This document shows, piece by piece, positions 37,813-46,552 of a stretch of DNA of 64,000 nucleotides. The stretch comes from Hoeflea marina (GTDB lineage: Bacteria; Pseudomonadota; Alphaproteobacteria; Rhizobiales; Rhizobiaceae): positions 912,215-976,214 of the forward strand of contig NZ_QGTR01000001.1 in NCBI RefSeq assembly GCF_003182275.1, in the 5' to 3' direction. The stretch's first letter is position 1, and every line of letters starts with the position of its first letter. The notes under the pieces were generated by a model. The model worked only from the letters and a program-made list of their open reading frames with translations. It did not search any database and had not been told where the DNA came from. Both the position numbers and the translations under genes were made by a program.

Positions 37813-37986
37813 ATGACAGAAGACAAGACCACGATCATCAAGACCGGCGGCGGCGGCGCGAGCGGTTGGTTCATCGCCACCATTCTGGCCGTCGTTCTCA
37901 TCGTCGGCGGCTTCTATCTCTACAATGGCGGCTTTTCCAACTCCAAGACCGTGGACGTCGAAATCACTCTGCCCAAGGTCAACTGA
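37813..37986 (+). CDS. Small single-pass membrane protein, unknown function
   Basis: 57 residues. A charged, Gly-rich N-terminus (TEDKTTIIKTGGGGAS), one hydrophobic helix (about 18-37, GWFIATILAVVLIVGGFYLY) and a short polar tail (SKTVDVEITLPKVN). No Cys, no signal cleavage motif. I do not recognise a function. The nearby ATG 6 nt upstream is an alternative start. It stands alone between the sugar operon and the Sel1 gene. Confidence 0.6.
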   Translation: MTEDKTTIIKTGGGGASGWFIATILAVVLIVGGFYLYNGGFSNSKTVDVEITLPKVN

Positions 37987-38162
37987 TTCCCATCGACCTG
38001 CCCTCCCGCGGCCGCGGCGTGCATCCCTGATGCCGCCGCGGTTTGCGTTTTCAGCTGTCCCTGCATCGGCCGGCGGCGATTTACCTTGCAATTCCACAGG
38101 CATATATAATTAATTGCTAGCGTAACGGTTGCGGAAGACGGCAGGCGCCGAAGGGGGCGGGA

Positions 38163-39965
38163 ATGGGCGGACGGATAGCGGCTGCACTGGTGTTGGCAAT
38201 GCTCACGTCCGGCCTCACCCAGGCCCGAGAAACCGAAAATCCTCGAACTGTCGGCGCTGTCGCCCTTTCGCGCCAGGCGCGCCTGTGGGAACAGGCGGCC
38301 GAGGCGGGCGACGCCGAGGCGCAGTACCAGCTCGGCCACAGCTACGCCTACCGGAAAGACGGTTTTCGCGTCGACCTCGCCGAATCGGTCAAATGGTTTC
38401 GGCTCGCCGCCAACCAGCACCATCCCGCCGCCGAATTCGAGCTTGGCATCTCCTACTATTTCGGCGACGGCGTCGAGGTGGATGATACCGAAGCTCTGAA
38501 ATGGCTCAGCACGGCTGCCAGCCACCGCCATGTGCCCGCCTATGTCTATCTCGGCCACTGCTATTATTACGGCTACGGCGTGGAACCGGACCTGGGCCAG
38601 GCCCGGCACTGGTATGCTCGCGCCGCAGACGACAACGATGCCGACGGACAGTTTGCCCTCGCCATCATCCATGACAACGGGCGCGGCGTTCCCGTCGACG
38701 CCTTCGAGGCCTTCCGCCTCTACAAGCTGGCCGCCGATGCCGGCCACGGGCAGGCGCAGAACAACCTTGCCATGGACTATCTCTACGGCACGGGAACGGA
38801 AATCGACCTCAACGCGGCGGTGCGCTACCTCAGGCTTTCGGCTGCCCAGGCCAACCACATGGCCGAGGCCAATCTGGGCGATTTCTACGCCGGCGGCGTC
38901 GTCGTGCCGCAGGACTACGCAATGGCGGAATCCTGGTACCGCAAGTCCGCCGAGGGCGGCAATTCCCGCGGCATGACAGGGCTCGCCCGGCTCTATGAGT
39001 CCGGCAGCGGCCTCGAACAGGACTACCTTGCCGCGTTCCAGTGGTACAAGGAGGCGGCGGACATGGGGGATCGCGACGGCCAGTTCGCGGTCGGCTACTT
39101 CTACGATGTCGGACTGGGAATAAGCCCGGCGCCCGCCGAGGCCGCCAAATGGTACCGGCTCGCCGCCGATCAGGAGCACTCGATGGCCAGGAACAATCTG
39201 GGCGTTCTCTACATGGAGGGCAGCGGCGTGCCTCAGGACAGCGCGGAGGCGATCAAATGGTACCGCGCGTCGGCGGAGCAGGACAACGAAGTTGCACAGT
39301 ACAATCTGGCCAAGCTCTATTATTTCGGCACCAAGATAGACCAGGATTATGCGGAAGCGGCCCGGTTGTGGCGGCTGTCGGCCGAGCAGGGCTACGCCGA
39401 TGCCCAGGCCGACCTCGCTTTTCTCTATCGAAACGGCCAGGTCGTCGCGGAGGACATTGCCGAGTCGGTCAAATGGGACCTGAAAGCCGCCGACAAGGGC
39501 GTTGTCGCTTCGCAGGCAAACATGGGCGACGCCTACCAGTATGGCTATGGCGTGGAGCCTGACATGGAGAAGGCGTTGCACTACTTCCAGGCCGCCGCGG
39601 CCCAGGGCAACATCTACTCGATCAATCACCTCGCACAGATCCATGCCGAGGGCGAGGGCGTGGAAAGAAGCGTGGCAACGGCGCTGCACTGGTGGCGCAT
39701 CGCCGCGGAACTGGATGACGCCGACGCCCAGTACCAGCTTGGCGTCTCCTACAACACCGCGCGCGGCGTTCCGCGCGACAATGTCGCAGCCTATATGTGG
39801 CTGGCGCTGGCCTCGATGAAGAAGCCGGGCCAGGCCTGGCTCCGGCTTTTGTATCTCAGGCAGACTCTGGACGCCGGGCTGTTGGCCGAAGCGGAACGGC
39901 GCCTGCGGGAATGGAAGCCGAGGCCGCCAGGGCAATCGCGCCCGCCGCCGTCAACACTTCCTTAG
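38163..39965 (+). CDS. Exported Sel1-repeat protein
   Basis: 600 residues. Signal peptide to about residue 21 (LVLAMLTSGLTQA), then roughly 14 Sel1-like TPR repeats spanning about 35-570. The repeat wording is clear throughout: AAEAGDAEAQYQLGHSYAYR, YRLAADQEHSMARNNLGVLYMEG, and so on. Such solenoids are protein-interaction scaffolds; no catalytic domain is present. AAGGGGGCGG sits before the ATG. It may be coupled to the downstream PilZ-like gene (46 nt gap). Confidence 0.88.
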   Translation: MGGRIAAALVLAMLTSGLTQARETENPRTVGAVALSRQARLWEQAAEAGDAEAQYQLGHSYAYRKDGFRVDLAESVKWFRLAANQHHPAAEFELGISYYFGDGVEVDDTEALKWLSTAASHRHVPAYVYLGHCYYYGYGVEPDLGQARHWYARAADDNDADGQFALAIIHDNGRGVPVDAFEAFRLYKLAADAGHGQAQNNLAMDYLYGTGTEIDLNAAVRYLRLSAAQANHMAEANLGDFYAGGVVVPQDYAMAESWYRKSAEGGNSRGMTGLARLYESGSGLEQDYLAAFQWYKEAADMGDRDGQFAVGYFYDVGLGISPAPAEAAKWYRLAADQEHSMARNNLGVLYMEGSGVPQDSAEAIKWYRASAEQDNEVAQYNLAKLYYFGTKIDQDYAEAARLWRLSAEQGYADAQADLAFLYRNGQVVAEDIAESVKWDLKAADKGVVASQANMGDAYQYGYGVEPDMEKALHYFQAAAAQGNIYSINHLAQIHAEGEGVERSVATALHWWRIAAELDDADAQYQLGVSYNTARGVPRDNVAAYMWLALASMKKPGQAWLRLLYLRQTLDAGLLAEAERRLREWKPRPPGQSRPPPSTLP

Positions 39966-40011
39966 CGCAAAGCGAGCATGCTGGGACCGGGCCGTTGCCA
40001 CGGGATACGCC

Positions 40012-40368
40012 ATGAAGATGAAGAGCCACGCGCTGACGCAACTGGGAGAGAGATCCGACCGTCGGGTCTACTTTCGCCGCGACGCCAATTGTCCGGTGAT
40101 CACCCATGTCCGCAGGCGCGGTGAGACCGAGCGCAGCCAGGTTCCCGCATGGCTCGTCAACATCTGCGAGGATGGGGCGCTTCTGACGAGCGACTACTTC
40201 CCCACCCGGCTGGAAGACGCCTATGTCATCATCCCCGGGCTCGGCTCCAAGGTGCTCGGCGCCGTGCGAAGCCAGGGCCAGTACACCATCAACGTCAAGT
40301 TCCGCAGCCTGCTCAATGCCGCGCTGATCGACAAGATCTCGCGTCTGACCATGGTGCCGAAAGACTGA
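40012..40368 (+). CDS. PilZ-like domain protein
   Basis: 118 residues, nearly all one domain. RRVYFRRDANCPV resembles the PilZ RxxxR box and NICEDGALL the D/NxSxxG box, with Cys in place of the Ser, so c-di-GMP binding is uncertain. A PilZ-type protein in the same window as a LapG-like protease is suggestive but there is no direct link. Follows the Sel1-repeat gene. Confidence 0.6.
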   Translation: MKMKSHALTQLGERSDRRVYFRRDANCPVITHVRRRGETERSQVPAWLVNICEDGALLTSDYFPTRLEDAYVIIPGLGSKVLGAVRSQGQYTINVKFRSLLNAALIDKISRLTMVPKD

Positions 40369-40383
40369 CATCGGCGCGGCCGG

Positions 40384-40782
40384 TCAGAGCTGCGCGGCAA
40401 TTGCTGCCTTGTCGATGACCGACCATACCGCCGCGATGCGCCGCTCGCGGAATTGATAGAAGACATTTTCCGAGAACGACACTCGCCGCCCGTTCACCGG
40501 CAGGCCGAACAGCTCGCCCACCGGGGTGCAGTCGAACAGCAGCCGGCTTGCGACATGCGGCGGATCGCAGGCGATCAGGCCGATGTTGAAGCGGAGGTCC
40601 GGAATGGCGCGGAAATCGCGTTCCAGCATTGCCCGGTAACCGGAAAGCCCGACGCGCTCGGCATTGTAATGGACGTCCTCTCCGACGACGCGGTCGAGGT
40701 TGTTCCAGTCCCGGGCGTTGAGGCAGTCGATGTATCGGCGATAGATGCGTTCGAGCTCGGCCTTCGGCAACGGGGTCTCCAT
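40384..40782 (-). CDS. SnoaL-like / NTF2-fold protein
   Basis: 132 residues. N-terminal ELERIYRRYIDCLNARDWNNLDRVVGEDVHYN and FRAIPDLRFNIGLIACDPPHVASRLLFDCTPVGELFGLPVNGRRV are characteristic of the SnoaL-like polyketide cyclase family within the NTF2 superfamily. Function is unclear; such proteins often bind small aromatic or cyclic molecules. It ends the minus-strand aromatic cluster, 71 nt after maiA. Confidence 0.75.
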   Translation of the reverse strand: METPLPKAELERIYRRYIDCLNARDWNNLDRVVGEDVHYNAERVGLSGYRAMLERDFRAIPDLRFNIGLIACDPPHVASRLLFDCTPVGELFGLPVNGRRVSFSENVFYQFRERRIAAVWSVIDKAAIAAQL

Positions 40783-40853
40783 TCAGCTACGGTCAGGCAC
40801 AAGGTAGGCAGTGCTCAGCCCGCGTCCAGAGCGAATCTGCGCGCAGCGGCCCC

Positions 40854-41486
40854 TCATCTTGCCGCGTCGGGATGCGCCCGGATGAAGGCCTGCAGCCTGT
40901 CGCATTCGATGCGGATGGCATGGATGCGCCCCAGGTCGGCGATCTGTGCGCCCCATCGCTCGGCATTGTAGAGCTGCGGCACCAGGCAGAAATCCGCGAC
41001 CCCCGGTCGGTCGCCGTGGCAGAAACGCCCCGTGGCGGGATGGTCGAGCAGCCTCTCGAAGGCCACCAGTCCCTTGCGGATGAAATCCCGCATCCACTCG
41101 ACCTTCGCGGCGTCGCCGCCGCCGGTGAGCTCGGCCACGCGGGCGACCACATTGCTGTTGCAGACCGGGTGGATGTCCATGGCGATGACATGGGCCAGTG
41201 CCCTTGTCCGCGCCCGGCCGGCCGGATCTTCCGGCAGGAAGCCGCAGCCGCGGGTCTCGTCGATATAGTCGACGATGGCCAGCGACTGGGTGAGCAGCAG
41301 CCCGTCGATCTCGAGTGCCGGCACATAGCCCTGCGGGTTGCGGTCGAGATGCGGTTCCGAGCGCTGCTCGCCGGCCACCAGATCGACAGCGACGCTGCGG
41401 TAGCCGATGCCGGCCATGTTCAGCGCGATCCGCACGCGATAGCTGGCAGAGGAGCGCCAGTAGTCGTACAACACCACATCAGTCAT
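40854..41486 (-). CDS. maiA: Maleylacetoacetate isomerase (zeta-class GST)
   Basis: 210 residues. Zeta-GST signature YDYWRSSASYRVRIALNMAG at about 7-26 with the catalytic SSxS, N-P-Q-G-Y-V-P-A-L glutathione motif, and C-terminal GDRPGVADFCLVPQLYNAERWG. It isomerises maleylacetoacetate to fumarylacetoacetate in homogentisate degradation (or maleylpyruvate in gentisate degradation). hmgA and fumarylacetoacetase in the same cluster favour the former. The start overlaps DUF2783 by 8 nt. Confidence 0.9.
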   Translation of the reverse strand: MTDVVLYDYWRSSASYRVRIALNMAGIGYRSVAVDLVAGEQRSEPHLDRNPQGYVPALEIDGLLLTQSLAIVDYIDETRGCGFLPEDPAGRARTRALAHVIAMDIHPVCNSNVVARVAELTGGGDAAKVEWMRDFIRKGLVAFERLLDHPATGRFCHGDRPGVADFCLVPQLYNAERWGAQIADLGRIHAIRIECDRLQAFIRAHPDAAR

Positions 41487-41679
41487 CGGAGCTGCCTTTC
41501 GCGGCGTCGAGCACCGCTTCGAGAATCCTCGCGTCACCGATGGCATTGGCCATCAGCAGCACCAGCCGCATGTTGAGCCGCTGGCTGGCCTCCGGGTCAA
41601 GGCCGGCATGCGCCCGGATCAGCCGGTCATAGAACAGGTCGCCAGCCGGCCCCAGCCGGTCAGTGCCGATGTCGATCAT
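41479..41679 (-). CDS. DUF2783 protein
   Basis: 66 residues, acidic to neutral, mainly helical: DIGTDRLGPAGDLFYDRLIRAHAGLD then RLNMRLVLLMANAIGD. It matches DUF2783, a small family almost always beside FAD-dependent aromatic hydroxylases. It overlaps the hydroxylase stop by 4 nt (ATGA) and maiA by 8 nt, so it is a true coupled gene. Possibly an accessory subunit; function unknown. Confidence 0.8.
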   Translation of the reverse strand: MIDIGTDRLGPAGDLFYDRLIRAHAGLDPEASQRLNMRLVLLMANAIGDARILEAVLDAAKGSSDD

Positions 41680-43292
41680 GCGACTCTCTCCTCTGCCGAC
41701 TGTCCGCGCGCCCGCGACAGGGCCACCCGCACCGTTGCGGCATCCGGCCGGTCGAAGGCGGCTGCCACATGCTGGTCGGGCCGGACGAGATAGGTCCAGC
41801 CCGTGCCGTAGCGCGTGGCCACAAGCCCTGTGGGATCCTCGAAGCCGGACCCCGGCGCGACGACCAGGTGGGGCACGCCGCAGTCCGCGAGATCCGGCGC
41901 GGGGCCGACGCTCAGCACCATGAATTCGCCCCCGAGCCGGTGGAGCAGCCAGCCCTCGCCGTCCGCACTCCGGATCGGCGCATCGGGCGCGGCCGATCCG
42001 GGCTGCAGGGGCGCGTCCGGGTTCGGCGTCACCAACGATGAGCCGGCCAGCGCACAGGGCAGCGACAGCCGCCCCGAATTGATCAGTTTGCGCGCAAACG
42101 CATGGTCTCGCGCCAGGTGCAGCACCTCGTCGCGGAACATGGTCTCCACCGGCGATTTCGGCGTCATGAAATTGGTGGCGCGGGTGGAATGCCCGATGTT
42201 CTCGTCGCTGGCGTGCACGCGCTCGTCATTGTAGCTCTCGATCGGGCCGGCCGGCGCCTCGCCCTTGATCACCGCCGCAAGCTTCCAGCCCAGATTGTCG
42301 GCATCCTGGATGCCGCCATTGCCGCCGCGGGCGCCAAAGGGCGAGACAACATGAGCGCTATCGCCGCAGAAGATCACGCGGCCACGGACGAAGCGCTCAA
42401 GCCGCGCGCAGGTGAAACGATAGATGCTCATCCAGTCGATCGAGAACGGCCGATCGCCGACAATGCGGCGGATGCGCGGCAGCACATTCTCCTCGCGCTT
42501 CTCGAACTCGACATCGGCGTCCCGCCCCAGTTGCAGGTCGATCCGGTAGATGTTGTCAGGCTGCTTGTGCAAGAGCACCGACTGGCCGTCATGGAAGCTC
42601 GGCTCGAACCAGAAGCGGCGCTCTGCCGGCCCCGCGCCGAACGGGCTGTCTTCCATCTCGATGTCGCAGATGAGGAATTTCTCCTCGAATGTCTGGCCTG
42701 AGAATTCGAGCCCCAGCGCGCCGCGCACGAAGGATCGCGCCCCATCGCAGGCGACCAGCCAATCGGTTTCCATGGGATAGCCGCCATCCGGTGTCTCCAC
42801 CGTCACCCGCGCACCATCCTTGAGCTGATCGACCGCAGTGACCTTCGACTTGAAGCGCAGGTCGATCAGCTCGGGAAACTGCTGCGCCCGCTCCACCAGC
42901 ATCGCTTCGACATGATATTGCTGCAGATTGACGAAGGCCGGCATGCGGTGGCCGGGCTCGGGCAAGAGGTCGAACGACCAGATCTCCTCGTCGCGGTGAT
43001 AGAGCCGGCCTACCTGCCAGGTCACTCCCTTTTTCGCCATCGTTGCGCCGACGCCGAGCCGGTCGAAGATTTCCAGCGTGCGTTTTGCCCAGCAGATCGC
43101 CCGGCTGCCCACCGAAACCACATTGTTGTCGTCGAGCACCACCGAGGTCACTCCGTGCAGCGCGAGATCGATGGCCAGCGCCAGCCCGACCGGCCCGGCG
43201 CCGACGATGACGACAGAGTAGCGCCCGGGTGCCGCCCCGCTCAGCTCCGGCGCCGGCCGGCAGTCGAAGGGCCGGTGCTCATACCGCGGCAT
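41676..43292 (-). CDS. FAD-dependent aromatic hydroxylase (MhpA-like)
   Basis: 538 residues, group A flavoprotein monooxygenase. Rossmann GAGPVGLALAIDLA at about 31-44, DG motif ACDGARS at about 175, GD motif FCGDSAHVVSPFGARGGNGGIQDADNLGWKL at about 310-340, and a thioredoxin-like C-terminal domain. Similar to 3-(3-hydroxyphenyl)propionate and 3-hydroxyphenylacetate hydroxylases. With the homogentisate genes, a likely role is making a dihydroxylated ring substrate; the substrate is not determined. Start 43292 chosen with an AAGGCGAG site. Confidence 0.85.
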   Translation of the reverse strand: MPRYEHRPFDCRPAPELSGAAPGRYSVVIVGAGPVGLALAIDLALHGVTSVVLDDNNVVSVGSRAICWAKRTLEIFDRLGVGATMAKKGVTWQVGRLYHRDEEIWSFDLLPEPGHRMPAFVNLQQYHVEAMLVERAQQFPELIDLRFKSKVTAVDQLKDGARVTVETPDGGYPMETDWLVACDGARSFVRGALGLEFSGQTFEEKFLICDIEMEDSPFGAGPAERRFWFEPSFHDGQSVLLHKQPDNIYRIDLQLGRDADVEFEKREENVLPRIRRIVGDRPFSIDWMSIYRFTCARLERFVRGRVIFCGDSAHVVSPFGARGGNGGIQDADNLGWKLAAVIKGEAPAGPIESYNDERVHASDENIGHSTRATNFMTPKSPVETMFRDEVLHLARDHAFARKLINSGRLSLPCALAGSSLVTPNPDAPLQPGSAAPDAPIRSADGEGWLLHRLGGEFMVLSVGPAPDLADCGVPHLVVAPGSGFEDPTGLVATRYGTGWTYLVRPDQHVAAAFDRPDAATVRVALSRARGQSAEERVA

Positions 43293-43351
43293 GGCTCGCC
43301 TTGCTGAAGACCGGCTTCTCGCTTAAATTGAGGTCACGAAGGATGTTTGCC

Positions 43352-43609
43352 ATGAACGAACATGCCAAGTCCGCCAAACCCGTCACATATTCGGTCACCG
43401 AGGCCAGGGCCCGGCTGTCAGAACTGCTCGCCCGCGCCGCCAAGGGCGAAGACATCCACCTCACCCGCAACGGCAAGCCATATGCCCGCATCAGCGGCGA
43501 GGCGCCGCCCGAGAAGCCGAGGCGGCCGAAGGTGGGTGCATTCGAGGGGCAATTCTCGTTGCCGGACAACTGGGACGAGATCCCCACCGGCTTTGAAACA
43601 CTGACGTGA
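43352..43609 (+). CDS. Phd/YefM-type antitoxin
   Basis: 85 residues. The Phd fold motif VTYSVTEARARLSELLARAAKGEDIHLTRNGKPYARIS covers about 13-50. The C-terminal PRRPKVGAFEGQFSLPDNWDE is the toxin-binding tail seen in VapB/Phd partners. AAGGA sits 8 nt before the ATG at 43352. Overlaps the PIN toxin by 4 nt. Probably neutralises the toxin and represses the operon. Confidence 0.85.
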   Translation: MNEHAKSAKPVTYSVTEARARLSELLARAAKGEDIHLTRNGKPYARISGEAPPEKPRRPKVGAFEGQFSLPDNWDEIPTGFETLT

Positions 43610-43986
43610 CGCGACCGCCAATGTATCTGCTCGACAGTCATGTCTTGATATGGTCGCTCTACGACAATCGACGCCTGCCGAGCCGGTATAGGCCAATGCT
43701 TAGAGGTGACGGCGTTACCTGGATCAGCGCGGCAACGGTCTGGGAGATCGAAATCAAGAAGCGCGCTGGAAAGCTGCCCATCCCGGAGGAAATCTGGAAC
43801 CAGGCTGCAGAGGTCGGTCACCGGTTTCTGATCATTACACCCGCTCACGCGGTGGAGGCGGCCTCCCTGCCGACCCATCACACAGATCCCTTCGACCGCA
43901 TGCTTATCGCACAGACTCGACTCGACGGTCTTCGACTGATGTCGACGGACCGCCAGCTTCGCGCCTACGATGTCGCCTTCGCCTGA
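43606..43986 (+). CDS. PIN-domain toxin (VapC-like)
   Basis: 126 residues. Acidic PIN residues are visible: Asp10 in LLDSHVLIW, Glu in AATVWEIEIKK, the DPFDRMLIAQ motif and Asp in STDRQL. These are ribonucleases that usually cut tRNA or rRNA. The GTG at 43606 overlaps the antitoxin stop (GTGA); the ATG at 43621 starting at YLLDSHV is an equally reasonable start. Encoded on the plus strand inside a minus-strand catabolic block. Confidence 0.85.
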   Translation: MTRPPMYLLDSHVLIWSLYDNRRLPSRYRPMLRGDGVTWISAATVWEIEIKKRAGKLPIPEEIWNQAAEVGHRFLIITPAHAVEAASLPTHHTDPFDRMLIAQTRLDGLRLMSTDRQLRAYDVAFA

Positions 43987-44038
43987 GCCGAGGTGGCAGG
44001 CGCTACGACGCGCCCATCTTCGGGTCTCCGCCACCGCC

Positions 44039-44575
44039 CTACTCCGCCCCGCCACCGTGGAGCCGGGCCGCGAAACGGGTGGCGATCGGCGTCCGGTAGT
44101 GTTCGAGGAAGAAATCATCGAGCTGCGGCGGCGCAATGCCGGCGTCCTGCACCTGCACATGCGCCTGGCCGCGATGGTGGATCTGGTGCTGGAACAGATG
44201 CAGCAGGATGTCGCCGACTGTCTCATGGATGAAACCGCCCTCGATCTCGATCGCCACTCTGCGCGAGAGCCGTTCGGCGTCCAGGCTGCGGCAGACGGCC
44301 ACCAGCCTGTCGTCCGCGCGCGCCACCGCCTGGGCCAGCGCCACAGGATCGGTCTCCCGGTCGCGGGCGAACACCTTGTGGCCGAGCCCGCCCTCTTCCA
44401 CTGCGTCGATATAGTAGAGATCGACCTCGTGGATGTGGTTCAGCGTCGCCGCCAGCGAGCCGAAGAATCCCGGCCGCGGCGCGGTGAACGCCTCCCGCGA
44501 CATGCCCTCGATCGCCGCGTACAGCGTCGCATTGGCATAACCATTGTTCAATGCCAGGCCGAGATAGGGGTCCAT
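44039..44575 (-). CDS. DinB-family protein
   Basis: 178 residues, four-helix DinB superfamily. Metal-site histidines fit the family: His47 in TLNHIHEVD, His130 and His134 in LFQHQIHHRGQ. GGGAGG sits 6 nt before the ATG at 44575. DinB-fold proteins include metal-dependent thiol transferases and maleylpyruvate isomerases (MDMPI), so an accessory thiol-dependent step in this aromatic cluster is possible. Starts 2 nt after the upstream MBL gene stop. Confidence 0.85.
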   Translation of the reverse strand: MDPYLGLALNNGYANATLYAAIEGMSREAFTAPRPGFFGSLAATLNHIHEVDLYYIDAVEEGGLGHKVFARDRETDPVALAQAVARADDRLVAVCRSLDAERLSRRVAIEIEGGFIHETVGDILLHLFQHQIHHRGQAHVQVQDAGIAPPQLDDFFLEHYRTPIATRFAARLHGGGAE

Positions 44576-44577
44576 TG

Positions 44578-45531
44578 CTAGCCTCCCTGCAGGTCCTGCC
44601 ACATCTGCCGGTCGCGCTCCGCCGTCCAGATCCGCGGCGTGTCGATGCCGAGCGCCTCGTCATAGGCGCGCGCCACGTTGAACGGCAGGCAGTGCTCGTA
44701 GATGGCGTAGCCCGAGAATTTTGGGTCGCATTCCGCCCGGCAGGCGTCCCACGCCTGCTTGAGCGAGCCGCCGCGGCCAGCCACCCGGGCCACCGGCCGG
44801 TAGGTCGAGCGGACGAAGTCGGCGGTCGAAGCGAGCGCCGCGTTGACCTTGTCGCGGCCGGCGAGCGCCCCGCCGCGGCCCGGCGCCACCGCGTCGAGGT
44901 CGAAGCCGCGGATCTTCTCGAGCGTACCCGGCCAGTCGTGGAAGTGACCGTCGCCGCAATAGCAGGCCGAGTGGTCCTCGACGATGTCGCCGGTGAACAT
45001 CACGTTGGCGTCGGGCACGAAGGCGGCGATGTCGCCGGCCGTGTGCGCCCGGCCGAGAAACATCAGATCGACCCGGCGCTTGCCGAGATACACCGTCATC
45101 CGGTCACGGAAGGTGGTGGTCGGCCAGGTCAGGCCGGGAATGCTCTCGTGCCCCTCGAACAGCCGCGGAAAGCGACCGAACTCGGAATCCCAGTCCTCCT
45201 GGCCGCGCTCGGCCACCATGGCGCGCGCGGTCTCGCTCATGATCACCTGCCCCGCGCCATAGGCCGAGGCGCCGAGCACGCGCACGGCGTGGTAGTGGGT
45301 GAGCACCAGATGGCTGATCGGCTTGTCGGTGACCGAGCGCACCTTCTTGATCACCTTGTTCGCCAGCCGCGGCGTCGCCTGCGCTTCGATCACCATGACG
45401 CTGTCGTCGCCGATGATCACCCCTGAATTGGGATCGCCCTCGGCGGTAAACGCCCAGATGTCGCGGCCGATCTCGGAGAAGGTGACCGGCTTTTCCGCCA
45501 TGTCGCCAGCGGATGCGAAGGCCTTGCTCAT
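44578..45531 (-). CDS. MBL-fold hydrolase with altered metal motif
   Basis: 317 residues, metallo-beta-lactamase fold. The first metal motif is HYHAVR at 79-84, where the family usually has HxHxDH: His79 and His81 are kept but the Asp-His pair is Val-Arg. The third His (RAHTAGD) and Asp (TGDIVED) are present, so at most one metal site is complete. C-terminal half is rich in conserved Trp/His. Coupled context: 10 nt after fumarylacetoacetase. Substrate unknown; a lactone or thioester intermediate of the aromatic route is conceivable. Confidence 0.8.
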   Translation of the reverse strand: MSKAFASAGDMAEKPVTFSEIGRDIWAFTAEGDPNSGVIIGDDSVMVIEAQATPRLANKVIKKVRSVTDKPISHLVLTHYHAVRVLGASAYGAGQVIMSETARAMVAERGQEDWDSEFGRFPRLFEGHESIPGLTWPTTTFRDRMTVYLGKRRVDLMFLGRAHTAGDIAAFVPDANVMFTGDIVEDHSACYCGDGHFHDWPGTLEKIRGFDLDAVAPGRGGALAGRDKVNAALASTADFVRSTYRPVARVAGRGGSLKQAWDACRAECDPKFSGYAIYEHCLPFNVARAYDEALGIDTPRIWTAERDRQMWQDLQGG

Positions 45532-45541
45532 GCGATGGTCC

Positions 45542-46552
45542 TCACGCCTGTTCCACCACCTGCTCGATCGCCCCGAAGATGGTCCGGCCGTCGGCATCCT
45601 TCATGGCGATGCGCACCGTGTCGCCGTATTTCAGGAACGGCGTCTTCGGTCCGCCGCCGTCGATGGTCTCGATCATCCTGAGTTCGGCGATACAGGAATA
45701 GCCCGCGCCACCCTCGCTGACCGGCTTGCCGGGGCCGCCGTCGGCGCCCTTGTTCGACACCGTTCCCGATCCGATGATGCTGCCGGCGATCAGCGGCCGG
45801 GTGCGCGCCGCGTGCTGGATCAGCCGCGGAAAGTCGAAGGTCATGTCGGTGCCGGCATCGGCGCGGCCGAACGGCTGTCCGTTGAGATCGATTGAGAGCG
45901 GCAGCGAGAGCTTGCCGCCGTCCCAGGCCTCGCCCAGCTCGTCCGGCGAGACGGCGACCGGCGAAAAGGCCGAAGACGGCTTGGACTGGAAGAAGCCGAA
46001 ACCCTTGGCGAGTTCGCCCGGGATCAGGCCCCTGAGCGACACGTCGTTGACCAGCATCACCAGCTTGATCGCATCGCGGCAGGCGTCGAGGTCGGCGCCC
46101 ATCGCCACGTCGCCAACGATGACCGCCACCTCGCCCTCGAAATCGGCGCCATGGGCGAGATCGGCCACCCTGATGGCGCCGCGCGGCGCGAGAAACGAGT
46201 CCGAGCCTCCCTGATAGATCAGCGGGTCTTCCCAGAAGCTCGGCGGCATCTCGGCGTTGCGGGCCTTCCGCACCAGTTCGACATGGTTCACATAGGCCGA
46301 GCCGTCGGCCCACTGGTAGGCGCGCGGCAGCGGCGAGAGCGTATCGCGCTCGTGGAAGCGCTCGGCGGGCTCGGCGCCGGCTTCCAGCATCGACGCCACG
46401 TCCGCGAGCCTCGGCGCCACATGCGCCCAGTCGTCCAGTGCTGCCTGCAGCGACCGGGCGATGTGCGGCACGCCGCTGGCGCGGGTGAGATCGCGCGAGA
46501 CGACGACCAGTCGGCCGTCGCGGCTGCCGTCGCGGAGGGTGGCAAGTTTCAT
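45542..46552 (-). CDS. Fumarylacetoacetase (FAH family)
   Basis: 336 residues. RLVVVSRDLTRASGVPHIA near the N-terminus, FEGEVAVIVGDVAMGAD at about 138-155, NDVSLRGLIPGELAKGFGFFQSKPSSAFSPVAVSPDELG at about 170-207 and IAGSIIGSGTVSNKG at about 255-270 form the active site and metal-binding core. It hydrolyses fumarylacetoacetate to fumarate and acetoacetate, last step of homogentisate degradation. ATGA overlap with the preceding MBL gene. Confidence 0.88.
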   Translation of the reverse strand: MKLATLRDGSRDGRLVVVSRDLTRASGVPHIARSLQAALDDWAHVAPRLADVASMLEAGAEPAERFHERDTLSPLPRAYQWADGSAYVNHVELVRKARNAEMPPSFWEDPLIYQGGSDSFLAPRGAIRVADLAHGADFEGEVAVIVGDVAMGADLDACRDAIKLVMLVNDVSLRGLIPGELAKGFGFFQSKPSSAFSPVAVSPDELGEAWDGGKLSLPLSIDLNGQPFGRADAGTDMTFDFPRLIQHAARTRPLIAGSIIGSGTVSNKGADGGPGKPVSEGGAGYSCIAELRMIETIDGGGPKTPFLKYGDTVRIAMKDADGRTIFGAIEQVVEQA

